Notes: a model not told the origin generated them from the sequence alone. A stretch of 11,633 bases of DNA from Jaenimonas drosophilae (GCA_030849065.1 JASAON010001310.1:1-11633), one strand, 5' to 3'. Shown: positions 1-8,474, counted from the first letter of the stretch. A program made the numbers and translations.

Positions 1-5
1 GGACA

Positions 6-2246
6 ATGCTAAATGGAGAGTTGGAAGATGCGCTTCAACACTTGTGCCGTGACTATGAAGCACTCTTTCCTCAATTGACGGAGTGGTGTGCACTGCTTAA
101 TGTGCCTGATGCAGCAGCTGCGTTTCCAGTGTATCTCCGTGGTGCCATCGTTCAACCCGATTTAGTTAGCGGAGAGGAACCTGTGGCCAAGCACGAGTTG
201 ATGCGGTGCCTGCGAGCGCACTGTACAGCACTGCTTTCATGCTGCCCGTCGCCACAGAAGGAACCGGCTGTGGAATCTTCTGAGCCGTCCGTCTTGATGA
301 TGTTAGGGATGGTGGGTGACCGCAAAGCTGCTGAGACCTCCATTGATCCGTTGTTGGGCTACGTGCACGGCTTAACCCTCTCTGCCGCACAGCCTATAAA
401 AGCACTATGGCGTGAGGCACTAGAACAGGCGATTCGTTCACGTATGGAATCATTAGGGGATGATTATGCCCAACACTTTATCAAGGAGTGTCTGGGATGG
501 AAGGAGGAAGTGGTCGATCCGTTCGTACGGATGGCCCTGACGGCTGAAGGCCGTGGGGCAGAGGGAAGCTCACCACGATGGATGCCCCATCTCCTAGCCA
601 AAGACAGCGCTGTACGAGCTGAGGTGGACCAATGGTGCGCTGATTTCAAGCAGAAGCTGCTCTCCATGTACGCCCAGAGGCGCATCAGCAACTTCTGGGA
701 TGTGTTGGTTGAGTATCCCGACTCCATTCCAGCCTTGGAGGACATCCGATACTGCCTGCAATCATGCCCTGACGGGTCAATTCTTCAGGAGCTCATTGAT
801 CACTTGCGCAAGCTACTGGCCTCGCGGCTGCATCGTGCTGGCACACGAACAGAAGATATTTTAGCGATGCTTACCAAGACGGTGTACTCACTGTGCGTCC
901 TTCTCTCCCGTAGTGAGCAGAGCGCTGGCGTACTGTCCGTGATAGCCGACACACTAGTTCATTTGCGCAATCGAAAGGATTCCATCTCTGCCATTGTGCA
1001 GGCAATGACCCAATCCAGCAATGATGCATCCTTTTTTCAGGACTTACAACCTCCGCCGCGACATTCGCACGGTGGTGACGGCGAGGGAGAAGTGAACACC
1101 GGTGATGAGGGTGATGATCTTCGTGGTGGCTCAAAGGAGAAAGTGGATGTTCTGCGGGTTCTGCTGACCGCCTTTCAAGTGAAGGAACTTGTGCATGAGT
1201 ACCAAAAAGTACTGGCGAGCTCTCTACTGGCGAAACCAATGCACGACTTTGATACAACTCCGGAGGAGGAGGTACTGGAGAGGCTGAAGTGCGTCCTTGG
1301 TGAGGAGGCATTGTGGGATTGTGTGGTGATGGTTCGAGATCTCCACATCTCACGACGAACAACACTGAGCCTCCGGGAGATGCAGATGGCCCAGGCAGCT
1401 GACCGGGGTCGAGCGAGCGTTCACTTGACAGGAGAAGAAGATGAGGAAGAAAATCGTCGTGGCAACGCCTTTACCAAAGACTCACGAATTAGCCTGGACG
1501 TGCTGTCCATGACTTCATGGCCAAAGCAGAACCACATTGGTTCAGCCGCAGAGGTGGCGCCCCCACCGGCCAAGTATGTTCCACATCCATCCTTGAGCCA
1601 GGAGCTGGACCGCATGGCACAGTCATTTAGAGAGTTGAAGTCCAATCAAAAACTTGTGTGGCTCTTGGACCAGGGACGCATCACACTCGAGTTTCTGCTG
1701 GTTGATGCATCTCGGTCAGACGGCACAAAAACGGTGGTGACACAGAACCTCTCCATCTTTGCTGCCTCTGTCGTACTTCATCTACAAGATTCAGGCGGGC
1801 GAGCATCCATGGAACACCTTAGTCAAAAAATGCAGGTTACCGCAGACGTTGTGCAGACCCACATGTGCCCCCTCTCACCCACTCTAGTGGTGTTGGAGAG
1901 TGGCGTGTCATTGGGGAATGCTATGCTCCGCATGCAGACACACACCACCCCCGAGGCTGGTGCTGCAGCCTTCTTTGTTGGTGACGATGCCGCCGTTGAG
2001 GAGGTGTCGGAAGAACCCCTCACGACTGGAATTCCTCCTGAACAGATCAAGGTGATTCAGCGCATGGTCACCGCCATGCTCAAGACCCGCCCAGCTCAAT
2101 CGCTGACGGAGATTCAGAACAGCCTCAAAATGTTTGGTCAGTTCTCTGGCAGCGCCGCAGATCTGAGGAAGCTACTTCAGCTCTTCATCAACGAAGGTCA
2201 CTTGGCCATGACGGATGGAAAGAAGTATGCACTTCCACCTGCGTAG
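6..2246 (+). CDS. APC2: Anaphase-promoting complex subunit 2 (cullin-like)
   Basis: The 746-residue product resembles APC2, the cullin-family scaffold that pairs with the RING subunit APC11 in the APC/C ubiquitin ligase, which targets mitotic cyclins and securin-like proteins for degradation. Visible APC2 hallmarks are the cullin-repeat stretch near residues 230-251 (VEYPDSIPALEDIRYCL), the LRNRKDSISAIVQAMT block near 320-335, a VLRVLLTAF...ELVHEYQKVLASSLL block at 382-408, a 'SRR' element at 449-451, the cullin-homology region around 530-625, and a C-terminal winged helix at about 676-746 (IKVIQRMVTAML...LKMF...GHLAMTDGKKYALP). An acidic low-complexity loop lies at about 350-376 and another at about 475-485. 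Human APC2 is slightly longer, about 820 residues. The ATG lies only five bases inside the window and the frame is open upstream, so the true start could be earlier. The identification rests on remembered family motifs. Confidence 0.88.
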   Translation: MLNGELEDALQHLCRDYEALFPQLTEWCALLNVPDAAAAFPVYLRGAIVQPDLVSGEEPVAKHELMRCLRAHCTALLSCCPSPQKEPAVESSEPSVLMMLGMVGDRKAAETSIDPLLGYVHGLTLSAAQPIKALWREALEQAIRSRMESLGDDYAQHFIKECLGWKEEVVDPFVRMALTAEGRGAEGSSPRWMPHLLAKDSAVRAEVDQWCADFKQKLLSMYAQRRISNFWDVLVEYPDSIPALEDIRYCLQSCPDGSILQELIDHLRKLLASRLHRAGTRTEDILAMLTKTVYSLCVLLSRSEQSAGVLSVIADTLVHLRNRKDSISAIVQAMTQSSNDASFFQDLQPPPRHSHGGDGEGEVNTGDEGDDLRGGSKEKVDVLRVLLTAFQVKELVHEYQKVLASSLLAKPMHDFDTTPEEEVLERLKCVLGEEALWDCVVMVRDLHISRRTTLSLREMQMAQAADRGRASVHLTGEEDEEENRRGNAFTKDSRISLDVLSMTSWPKQNHIGSAAEVAPPPAKYVPHPSLSQELDRMAQSFRELKSNQKLVWLLDQGRITLEFLLVDASRSDGTKTVVTQNLSIFAASVVLHLQDSGGRASMEHLSQKMQVTADVVQTHMCPLSPTLVVLESGVSLGNAMLRMQTHTTPEAGAAAFFVGDDAAVEEVSEEPLTTGIPPEQIKVIQRMVTAMLKTRPAQSLTEIQNSLKMFGQFSGSAADLRKLLQLFINEGHLAMTDGKKYALPPA

Positions 2247-2463
2247 GCTTACTATCACGCACGGTACTTGTGGCTTCTGTGGCACGTAACTGAACACCAT
2301 GGCTCCTTGAGTTCTGAGGTTAAGACCTCATGTTCTTGTACACTCACATCGACACACATGATGATTTCAATTTCTCTTCGAGAAACCCAACTTCAAATGA
2401 TCTGACGTTCATGCGTGGAATCTCCGTCAACTTTTTGATTCACCACTCTTCTCTCTGGTTCTC

Positions 2464-2484
2464 ATACCAATACACTAGTGTCAG
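2464..2484 (+). promoter_or_regulatory. Candidate spliced-leader acceptor for the PhyH-like gene
   Basis: A pyrimidine-rich tract at 2444-2463 is followed by the first AG at 2477-2478 and a second at 2483-2484. Use of either would give a 5' UTR of about 40-47 bases before the ATG at 2525. It would also exclude the in-frame ATGs at 2330 and 2411, which then lie upstream of the mature mRNA. Inferred from the kinetoplastid rule of polypyrimidine tract then first AG. Confidence 0.5.
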
Positions 2485-2524
2485 CACGCACTTCTGCACA
2501 GATCAAGTGCTAGGCTGCTGGCAA

Positions 2525-3733
2525 ATGAGCACCATTTCCAGCTGCGCATCTACTCAGATGCTCCCATTTGCAGCACGCCAGCAGTTTCTGGAACATGGAT
2601 ATGCCATTCTTCCAAGTGTTCTGAGCCCATCGATGGTAGAGCGTCTACGTAGCTCTACCCTGTCCTCCACTATTGCCCGAAAACGAACCTTTGCCAACTG
2701 GCCTCCACTTGATACGCTACTCAAGTCACAGTCAATGCGCCTCTCCGACCCCTTCTATGACGGCATGATGTCCTACGTGGAGAAGAAGGCATTCCTCAAG
2801 CGGTATCACAAACAAGTACTGAAGAGACGGCGTACATATCGCCGAATCGCAAAGGAGTTTCTTCGTGGACGAAGTCGTGCAGACTTGTCGGGTGAGGAGT
2901 TGTGGGAGCTGAGTGAGCTCATTGCTAAGACAAAAATCAAATCCAGCGGGGAAGGCTGCACAAGTACTGTTTTTACGGACGCGCAGATGCTGCGGGCTAT
3001 TGATGAGTACCGTTCAAACGCCTGGATGACGAATACAGAGTTGAGGGAGCTACTAAAGGAAGATGACTTTCGTCAGCCCCTCAGTATCTTATCTGAAATT
3101 GTAGGGGGCGTTGAACGTCCAGTGGTCTTTGGTGATGCACCATTGCTGCGTGAATCGTTTGGCAATCCAGTTGGCTACCACTGTACCGCGCCACAAATTG
3201 GTGTGCGCACGAATGAGCGGCGGAGAACGCCGGCCGTCACTCTGCTCATTCTCACGTACACACCGACCAGTTTGCGTCTACCCATTTACATCCTAAAAGG
3301 GTCTCATCGCCCGGTGGCGGAGCAGTACATGCACTCCGTGAACCCATCGAAACTCTTTAGTCCCTTTCAGCCCTGCGAAACACACATCCCAGTCCAACTG
3401 AAGCACTTCCAATTCGACTCGTCAATTTCGGGGGAGCTGCTGGCGCCGGTGCCATCTGGAAACATGACTGATTTTGGTGCAGCAGAGGGGCCGGTGCTCC
3501 AGCCTGGGACAGTGGTTGTGGTGGACCCTCACTTGATGATGGCCTTCGGAACCAACTCCACCAACACCGCAGAGGTGGTGTACCGACTCAATGTTGTGGC
3601 AGAGGACGCTCGGCCTGTGCTGAGTATTCCCTCGTGGATTCGAGGGTGGCGTACGATGCCCTACGAAGTCAGCTTCAAGGCGCCAATCGTTTTCCCGCCG
3701 TTGCACTGCGACAAGGGAAGGACGGGCCCCTGA
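2525..3733 (+). CDS. PhyH-like (phytanoyl-CoA dioxygenase fold) protein with degraded active site
   Basis: 402 residues from the ATG at 2525. The frame is open back to an ATG at 2330, but those 65 codons overlap a pyrimidine tract and AG that look like the splice acceptor, and they read like UTR, so I prefer 2525. The N-terminus (FLEHGYAILPSVLSPSMVERLRS) matches the opening helix-strand of PhyH-type Fe(II)/2-oxoglutarate dioxygenases. The C-terminal half has the double-stranded beta-helix pattern: GYHC at about 217-220, TLLILTYT and IYILKGSHRP strands, and VVVVDPHLMMAFGTNS near 330-345 followed by VYRLNV. The family's HxD motif appears as His-Cys-Thr (His219), and the distal His position reads Phe in AFG, so metal binding is doubtful. 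The Arg that binds 2-oxoglutarate may be Arg354. A very basic insert (KRYHKQVLKRRRTYRR) lies in the N-terminal half. Substrate unknown. Fold assignment moderate, loss of activity inferred. Confidence 0.68.
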   Translation: MSTISSCASTQMLPFAARQQFLEHGYAILPSVLSPSMVERLRSSTLSSTIARKRTFANWPPLDTLLKSQSMRLSDPFYDGMMSYVEKKAFLKRYHKQVLKRRRTYRRIAKEFLRGRSRADLSGEELWELSELIAKTKIKSSGEGCTSTVFTDAQMLRAIDEYRSNAWMTNTELRELLKEDDFRQPLSILSEIVGGVERPVVFGDAPLLRESFGNPVGYHCTAPQIGVRTNERRRTPAVTLLILTYTPTSLRLPIYILKGSHRPVAEQYMHSVNPSKLFSPFQPCETHIPVQLKHFQFDSSISGELLAPVPSGNMTDFGAAEGPVLQPGTVVVVDPHLMMAFGTNSTNTAEVVYRLNVVAEDARPVLSIPSWIRGWRTMPYEVSFKAPIVFPPLHCDKGRTGP

Positions 3734-3840
3734 CCCATGCTTTGCTGAAGGGAGCATGTGCATTCTCACACTTTCACAATACCGAGTGTTCCAGGCACAC
3801 TCATATCTGCACATTACAAAGTAGCAATGAAGAATGCATC

Positions 3841-3890
3841 CTTTTCTGTTACTTGGTCACGCTCCATCTTGTTCTTCCTGTTAATCATAG
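3841..3890 (+). promoter_or_regulatory. Candidate spliced-leader acceptor for the Sfi1-like gene
   Basis: A T/C-rich run from 3841 to about 3880 precedes AG at 3889-3890. The mRNA would then carry a 5' UTR of about 129 bases before the ATG at 4020. A weaker tract at 3940-3951 with AG at 3960-3961 is an alternative that would shorten the UTR and remove a tiny upstream ORF. Confidence 0.5.
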
Positions 3891-4019
3891 GACAGAAAAC
3901 GGTTCAGTAGCTGATCTTCACGGTTGCTTAGCTCACCAGCTCCCTTCCTGCATGTCGTGAGGAAAGTGGAGGCGTGCGACGAGCCAAGTGCCCACTGAAG
4001 AATCGCAAGGTGGTCTGTT

Positions 4020-6149
4020 ATGTCTGCATCACATCAGCGCGTAAAGGGCCGCTCCTGCGGCAACTTTTTTGATGAAGAAGTGGTTGAACCTGCCCCATGT
4101 CCACCGCTCTTTTCCATCACGGCTGCTGCTGCTGCTCCACGCTTGCCCTCACATTGTGAGAGGAGCGATACGTGCATCACCTTATCTGACGGTGACCTCG
4201 ATGCTATGCCACTTCACGCCCCATCGTTTTCGATGGACAAACTTCGTGAACGCATGGAAGAAGCTTCAGCCGACGTGAGCCGCATTAATGGTCTCATTCT
4301 CAAGGCGCTCTGGCAAGCCTTGCTTCGAGCTCGAGCAACTCCATCGCATCATCCATCTCGTTCATCTTCCTGCCCTCCGGCAACCGCAGCACATACACCA
4401 GTGCAGCATGAGCGGCCCTTCCTACCCTCTGACCGCCATCCAAACCTTCCACCAGTATCGCCGCAGGCCTACGATCGGTTCAACCAAGGTCTCTTTCGGG
4501 CGGTTTCTATTGCCCGTTCGCAAGGATTGCTTGCCAACGATGGGCAACCAGCAAGCAGCAAAGGAATCACCGGACGGGATAGCCTATGGTCTGCTGCGAT
4601 GCAAAAAGTGGCATCACGGACAACAACAGGGGCTGGGGGAGGCAGTGCTGCACGCGGCACTTCCAAGAGCTCCAAGGCTCCCACCGTGCTAGCGCCTTCT
4701 GTTTCACAGCTTATCTTGTCTCTGGCAAAGCAACGAGCAGTGGCATTAGTATTCATTCGTCTGCTGCGCTTGCAAGTTCAACAGCACAAGGATTTGAGGC
4801 AGGAGGTGCAGTTGCGATTTGAGTACTACAGTCGCCGTCGTGTCCTGCGGCGGTGGATGCAGGCAGCTCGAGAGCATTGCCGATGGCGAAAACTGATGCT
4901 TCATCGCGTCATTTGCACCTGGCAATCCACTGTTTTTGTCCGGCAGCGTCATCGCGCACGCATGTGCCGATTTGCCTCAGAGCTGAGATCAAGACGTCAA
5001 GCGTTCGAGGATGTCCAACAGTCTCGCGCAAAACGCTGCCTTCACAGGTGGTTGTCAAGGTTCATTGTGCACCGAGAACATCGGTCGTTGGATCTTCGAG
5101 CTGAGCAGTTTGCGCGACAGCACCCAACGTCATCAGCAAGGGAGGTGCATCAAACAACCAACACACATCCTCGAGTACTGGCCCGTCACGCCTTGCAGCG
5201 TTGGAAGGAGATGTCCAAGCAACGTAGCAGCCTCCACCGTGCAGACGTTGTGTACCACACAAACTTGATGCGTTCCGCCATGGACAAATGGATCTCGTTG
5301 AGACGGTCAGCAAGCACCTGCACGTCGAACACTGAAGCAGCATCGTCTTCACCAACTCATCTTTCACCGCTACTCTCCACGTCAAACATGCCCACGAGGA
5401 GGTCCAAGCTGGTTGTGGTTGCTCCAGCAGACCGTCGACTTGATCGTTACAAGATGACATGCGCAGAACGACTGAGCTCCAATGCAGTTCTCCGTCATTC
5501 TTTCACTTTGTGGCGTGATCGCCATGTGAATCGGGTGGCGGTGATGTTTTCACGCCAGCGTGGCGTAGAAAGGGTGTGGCGGGTGTGGGTGAGCCGTCTT
5601 TGCACGCGACAAATGCAGCGAGCCACACAAGGTGCTGTACTGACTCACTGGAGGAAGGTTCTCTGGATCCGAACCCAGGTGGTGATGGCGCTCGCCTTTG
5701 AGCGACATTCGATTCTACAGCTTTCTCTGGCGCGATGGAGGGAGAGAGCCCACGTGCAGCAGCAGCAGCGCAACATGGTGGCCCGCTGCTGCCTGCGGCA
5801 TTGGTGGGCCCGCACGGCCCTTCTTGCCTCTCTGCGAGCACGAGATGCTCAAGTGCAGAGGTCCGCCCTGCTTCATTGGAAGCACCGGATGGAATCGCGC
5901 ATTGCTCATAGCGCGGCAGTGTTGGCTGCCGATACCGTGCGCGAGACCATTGTGCTCATGCGTTGCTTTGGGCGGTGGGGTGCTGCGTACGCCCAGCACC
6001 GCCACGTACGTCTATCGCATGAAGTGTTGGAGAGCCTTGCCATGGAACGACTGCGCCGGCACTGTTTCACCAAGTGGAAGCGAAGGGCTTTTGGCCCCTC
6101 TCTACCAAAGGCTTTGCCTCTGGCACCACCTTCTCACCACGTTCTCTAG
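4020..6149 (+). CDS. Sfi1-like Trp-repeat protein (probable centrin-binding)
   Basis: 709 residues. Residues 1-225 are low complexity, rich in Ser, Pro, His and Ala, with a five-Ala run at 35-39. From about 226 to 690 the chain is highly basic and helical and carries about 13 repeats built around a Trp with a hydrophobic residue a few positions before it (LRRW, ICTW, LHRW, LQRW, MDKW, FTLW, WRVW, LTHW, LARW, LRHW, LLHW, FGRW, FTKW). The Trps fall at about 279, 301, 344, 395, 424, 498, 523, 544, 573, 595, 620, 653 and 686, mostly 21-33 residues apart. This is the layout of Sfi1 repeats, long helices that each bind one centrin. In Sfi1 proteins this builds contractile or duplication filaments at spindle poles and basal bodies. 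In kinetoplastids the basal body or the centrin-containing bilobe would be the likely place, by inference. A Ser/Thr-rich spacer at about 430-470 interrupts the array. Confidence 0.72.
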   Translation: MSASHQRVKGRSCGNFFDEEVVEPAPCPPLFSITAAAAAPRLPSHCERSDTCITLSDGDLDAMPLHAPSFSMDKLRERMEEASADVSRINGLILKALWQALLRARATPSHHPSRSSSCPPATAAHTPVQHERPFLPSDRHPNLPPVSPQAYDRFNQGLFRAVSIARSQGLLANDGQPASSKGITGRDSLWSAAMQKVASRTTTGAGGGSAARGTSKSSKAPTVLAPSVSQLILSLAKQRAVALVFIRLLRLQVQQHKDLRQEVQLRFEYYSRRRVLRRWMQAAREHCRWRKLMLHRVICTWQSTVFVRQRHRARMCRFASELRSRRQAFEDVQQSRAKRCLHRWLSRFIVHREHRSLDLRAEQFARQHPTSSAREVHQTTNTHPRVLARHALQRWKEMSKQRSSLHRADVVYHTNLMRSAMDKWISLRRSASTCTSNTEAASSSPTHLSPLLSTSNMPTRRSKLVVVAPADRRLDRYKMTCAERLSSNAVLRHSFTLWRDRHVNRVAVMFSRQRGVERVWRVWVSRLCTRQMQRATQGAVLTHWRKVLWIRTQVVMALAFERHSILQLSLARWRERAHVQQQQRNMVARCCLRHWWARTALLASLRARDAQVQRSALLHWKHRMESRIAHSAAVLAADTVRETIVLMRCFGRWGAAYAQHRHVRLSHEVLESLAMERLRRHCFTKWKRRAFGPSLPKALPLAPPSHHVL

Positions 6150-6238
6150 ATGATGCAGCACTCGCAACCCTCCACATTCACTGATAAGCGCATACATGTT
6201 TTCTATGCTGCATAGGATGGACACATTCATCATTGTGC

Positions 6239-6271
6239 CTCTTCATCTTTATTTCTCAACCATGCTTCAAG
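6239..6271 (+). promoter_or_regulatory. Candidate spliced-leader acceptor for the coiled-coil gene
   Basis: The pyrimidine-rich run at about 6239-6259 is followed by AG at 6270-6271, giving a 5' UTR of about 71 bases before the ATG at 6343. Another AG at 6341-6342 touches the start codon and would leave no 5' UTR beyond the spliced leader, so it is less likely. Confidence 0.45.
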
Positions 6272-6342
6272 ATTCCTCTGCGAGGATAGCCTACCAAAGG
6301 TCTTCAAACACATTTTTGTGATCTCACATTGTTCTACTCAAG

Positions 6343-7659
6343 ATGAGCGAAGCCCGTGACGAACTCCCCCCGAATGAGGAGCTTGAGCAGCTCAACTCCT
6401 GCATCAGTTCCTACAGCAAGAAGCTCAATGAACTGGAGGACCAGATTGTTGCGGTGATGGGTGCAAGGGAAGAGTGCCTGCCTCAGCAGTTGGAGCCTTA
6501 CCGCGGTACCGTCACCGTTGCCCCCGGCATTTCTGCCGAAGGTGCTCAGGATCGCGCGTTCCACCTGGAGAATGAGCTGAAGATTCTTCGCCGCCGCAAC
6601 GCCATTTTGGCCAAGGAGAACGACAACAACGTGCGCCAGCTCCGTTCTCACCGCTCCACTCTCTACAACATCAGCAGCGAGCTGGACCTGGTGACGGACA
6701 TCACTGGATGGTACGAGAAGTTCAAGGACGTCGATATGGTTGAGGAGAGCGCCCGCCGCTCCGATCTCCACGACATGAAGGTGATGGAGATTAAGGCACG
6801 CAATGAGCTCAACGGTTCTCGCACCATCATCAAGAAGAAGCAGGACTCCATCCTGAAGCTGACCGATGAGGTGGAGAAGATGAAGGAGGCTGAGACCCGT
6901 CTGAACGTCTTGTACAACGACGTTCGCGTTCGTGAGCGTGACTGCGCTGAGATTCGTGCCCAGCTACACCGTCTGAATGTTGATGGGGAGTGTGTGGATC
7001 TCGCCCTCACCCGTAAGCAGGAGTCCTTGGCTCCTGGCCAGAACAGCATTGCCGTGATCACCGATGACAACAAGTTCCTCGATGAGACCCTAGCGCAGCT
7101 GCGCAAGGAGAACCACAACGAGGAGGCCATCATCAAGGCCCAGATGGACCGCCAGGATCAGCTGAAGCGCCGCCTCAACACTGTGATGGCTGCCATGGCT
7201 GACCTTAAGTTGGACAAGCACTTCCTCTCCAAGAACTCCAACAGCACCGCCTTGGTGACCACCACCCCTGGCCAGGCCCCAACCGACGTTTCACAGGTCA
7301 CCCCTGTGGATGAGTGCGTTCCCCTTGACACGTACCGTCTGATCTACAAGGATGTTGAGATGATGCGCGTGAACGAAGCCCGCATGAACATGCTAGCCCT
7401 GGAGAAGGACAGCGCAGTGCAGGCGCTTCAGGCTAAGCTGAACAAGTACATCCAGATCTACAAGGGCGCCGTGGAGCAGGACGATAGCATCCGCTTGTCA
7501 AAGGAGGCTGAGATGGGAGAGCTCTTCGTCGAGTTCCAGGGCCAGCACCAGGTGTTCCGTGAGGAAATCGCCGATCTCACCGCTGTCAACTGCAAGCTCA
7601 AGTCCCAACAGCCAAAGTCCACCCGCCGCAGCCAGGCCGGCACTGCTCGTGTTCAGTAA
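6343..7659 (+). CDS. Coiled-coil protein, probably abundant and cytoskeletal/flagellar
   Basis: 438 residues, not assigned to a named family. Three parts are visible: a long Glu/Lys/Arg/Leu-rich helical region with heptad-like spacing at about 10-295, broken near 50-68 by a Pro/Gly-containing stretch; a flexible Ser/Thr/Pro linker at about 296-328 (TTTPGQAPTDVSQVTP); and a second coiled coil at about 329-425, ending in a basic Ser/Arg/Gln tail. There are no membrane segments, signal peptide or enzyme motif. Codon use is strongly skewed: I saw only AAG for lysine, with frequent CGC/CGT for Arg and CTG/CTC for Leu, unlike the PhyH-like gene upstream, which uses AAA freely. In kinetoplastids such skew goes with high mRNA and protein levels, so a structural role in the flagellum, paraflagellar rod or subpellicular cytoskeleton is a reasonable inference. 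The role itself is not shown by the sequence. The start ATG is the first in frame after the splice site. Confidence 0.85.
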   Translation: MSEARDELPPNEELEQLNSCISSYSKKLNELEDQIVAVMGAREECLPQQLEPYRGTVTVAPGISAEGAQDRAFHLENELKILRRRNAILAKENDNNVRQLRSHRSTLYNISSELDLVTDITGWYEKFKDVDMVEESARRSDLHDMKVMEIKARNELNGSRTIIKKKQDSILKLTDEVEKMKEAETRLNVLYNDVRVRERDCAEIRAQLHRLNVDGECVDLALTRKQESLAPGQNSIAVITDDNKFLDETLAQLRKENHNEEAIIKAQMDRQDQLKRRLNTVMAAMADLKLDKHFLSKNSNSTALVTTTPGQAPTDVSQVTPVDECVPLDTYRLIYKDVEMMRVNEARMNMLALEKDSAVQALQAKLNKYIQIYKGAVEQDDSIRLSKEAEMGELFVEFQGQHQVFREEIADLTAVNCKLKSQQPKSTRRSQAGTARVQ

Positions 7660-8212
7660 GCGACGGTGTCGTTTCGAGCGCCAGCGCCTGCCTCATGCGT
7701 TAACGACCTCTGTACGTTCAGTTGTGCTTTGTTGTTTTTCTTCACCTTGGAGAGTATCTTTGTGGACGAGCCGTGCCATCGATGTGACGAGGAAAGAACC
7801 GCCGTGGGAGAAAATCATCGTGTGAAAAAAACGAAAAAAAAATAGCCCCAAAGAGAGAACCGTCCAACCCGATACTAGTCAGCACCAGAAAAAAAAAAGA
7901 AGATATGCAGTGTTTATGGACCACCGCCTATGCGACCGTACTGACAGCAGCAGCACAAGTGCTCATGTGTTCAACCTCCCGGGTGCAGCCGTTCAGCTCA
8001 CCCCTACGATGTGTGCTCTTTGCTGGGTCGTTGTTCGCTGATTAGGATTGTGTGTAATTTGCTGGAAGCCTCAAAGGAATCGACGGGACCGTGGTTTCTT
8101 GGTCTCTTGATAGGAGCTTTTCCCTCCGCTTCCTCCATCACGTTGTCATGCGTGCCATACGGAAGGTGGTGCGCTCTCGTTTTATTACTAAAACCGCAGC
8201 AAAACCACCAAC

Positions 8213-8431
8213 ATGCCACACCAATTACGCGGAAGTAGCATCAGGCCAGGCTTGGAACGTGCATGTGGGAGCCATTCTCTGGTGGACATTGAGATGGCCT
8301 TCGCATGCGCTGCTTCCTTGGTGAGCCCTGAGCTCTGCGCCGTCATGTGCCATGGATGGGCAGATGAGAGTTGTGATCATGCTTCCAGTAGAAAGGGAAA
8401 ACAGTTCAATCTCCCCTCCCCCCTGTTCTAA
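8213..8431 (+). CDS. Weak candidate small ORF, 72 residues
   Basis: An ATG-started ORF lies 12 bases after an AG (8199-8200) that follows a pyrimidine-leaning stretch at about 8171-8190, an arrangement like that of the real genes. The product has a mildly hydrophobic, Cys-containing middle (VDIEMAFACAASLVSPELCA) and no known motif. Its stop codon falls in the loop of the hairpin at 8416-8452. It would explain why this gap is so long, but nothing in its composition demands that it is coding. Listed so that it can be tested, and more likely UTR than gene. Confidence 0.18.
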   Translation: MPHQLRGSSIRPGLERACGSHSLVDIEMAFACAASLVSPELCAVMCHGWADESCDHASSRKGKQFNLPSPLF

Positions 8432-8452
8432 GTCAACCCAACAAGGGGGGAG
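8416..8452 (+). repeat. Inverted repeat (C6/G6 hairpin)
   Basis: CTCCCCCCT at 8416-8424 is perfectly complementary to AGGGGGGAG at 8444-8452. Three more pairs (8425-8427 with 8440-8442) are possible across a one-base bulge, leaving a loop of about 12 bases. In RNA this is a stable GC-rich hairpin. It sits directly before an AT palindrome. Confidence 0.7.
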
Positions 8453-8464
8453 AATATATATATT
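8453..8464. repeat. AT palindrome
   Basis: AATATATATATT is a perfect 12-base palindrome placed between two GC-rich hairpins. It is easily melted DNA, and in RNA it could form a weak self-pairing element or an AU-rich motif. Function unknown. Confidence 0.75.
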
Positions 8465-8474
8465 GTTTTGTCCT

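Noticed and set aside
2330..2524. In-frame 65-codon N-terminal extension of the PhyH-like protein
   Set aside because: It overlaps the pyrimidine tract and AG expected to be the splice acceptor, and its residues look like translated UTR rather than a folded or targeting region.
3634..3960. 108-codon ORF spanning the end of the PhyH-like gene and the following gap
   Set aside because: It overlaps a better supported gene in another frame and then runs through the splice region; the composition is not convincing.
4123..4137. GCT trinucleotide repeat, and the CAG repeat near 5757-5769
   Set aside because: Short in-frame runs encoding five Ala and four Gln inside the low-complexity and repeat regions; too short to be notable.
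5062..5460. Long antisense ORFs within the Sfi1-like gene, and others opposite APC2, the coiled-coil gene and PEX11
   Set aside because: They are shadows of strongly supported + strand genes, have no family features, and lack pyrimidine tract plus AG signals on the minus strand that I could recognise.
7825..7898. A-runs as the poly(A) tail of a retroposon
   Set aside because: I found no flanking target-site duplication or retroposon sequence; A-runs are common in kinetoplastid UTRs.
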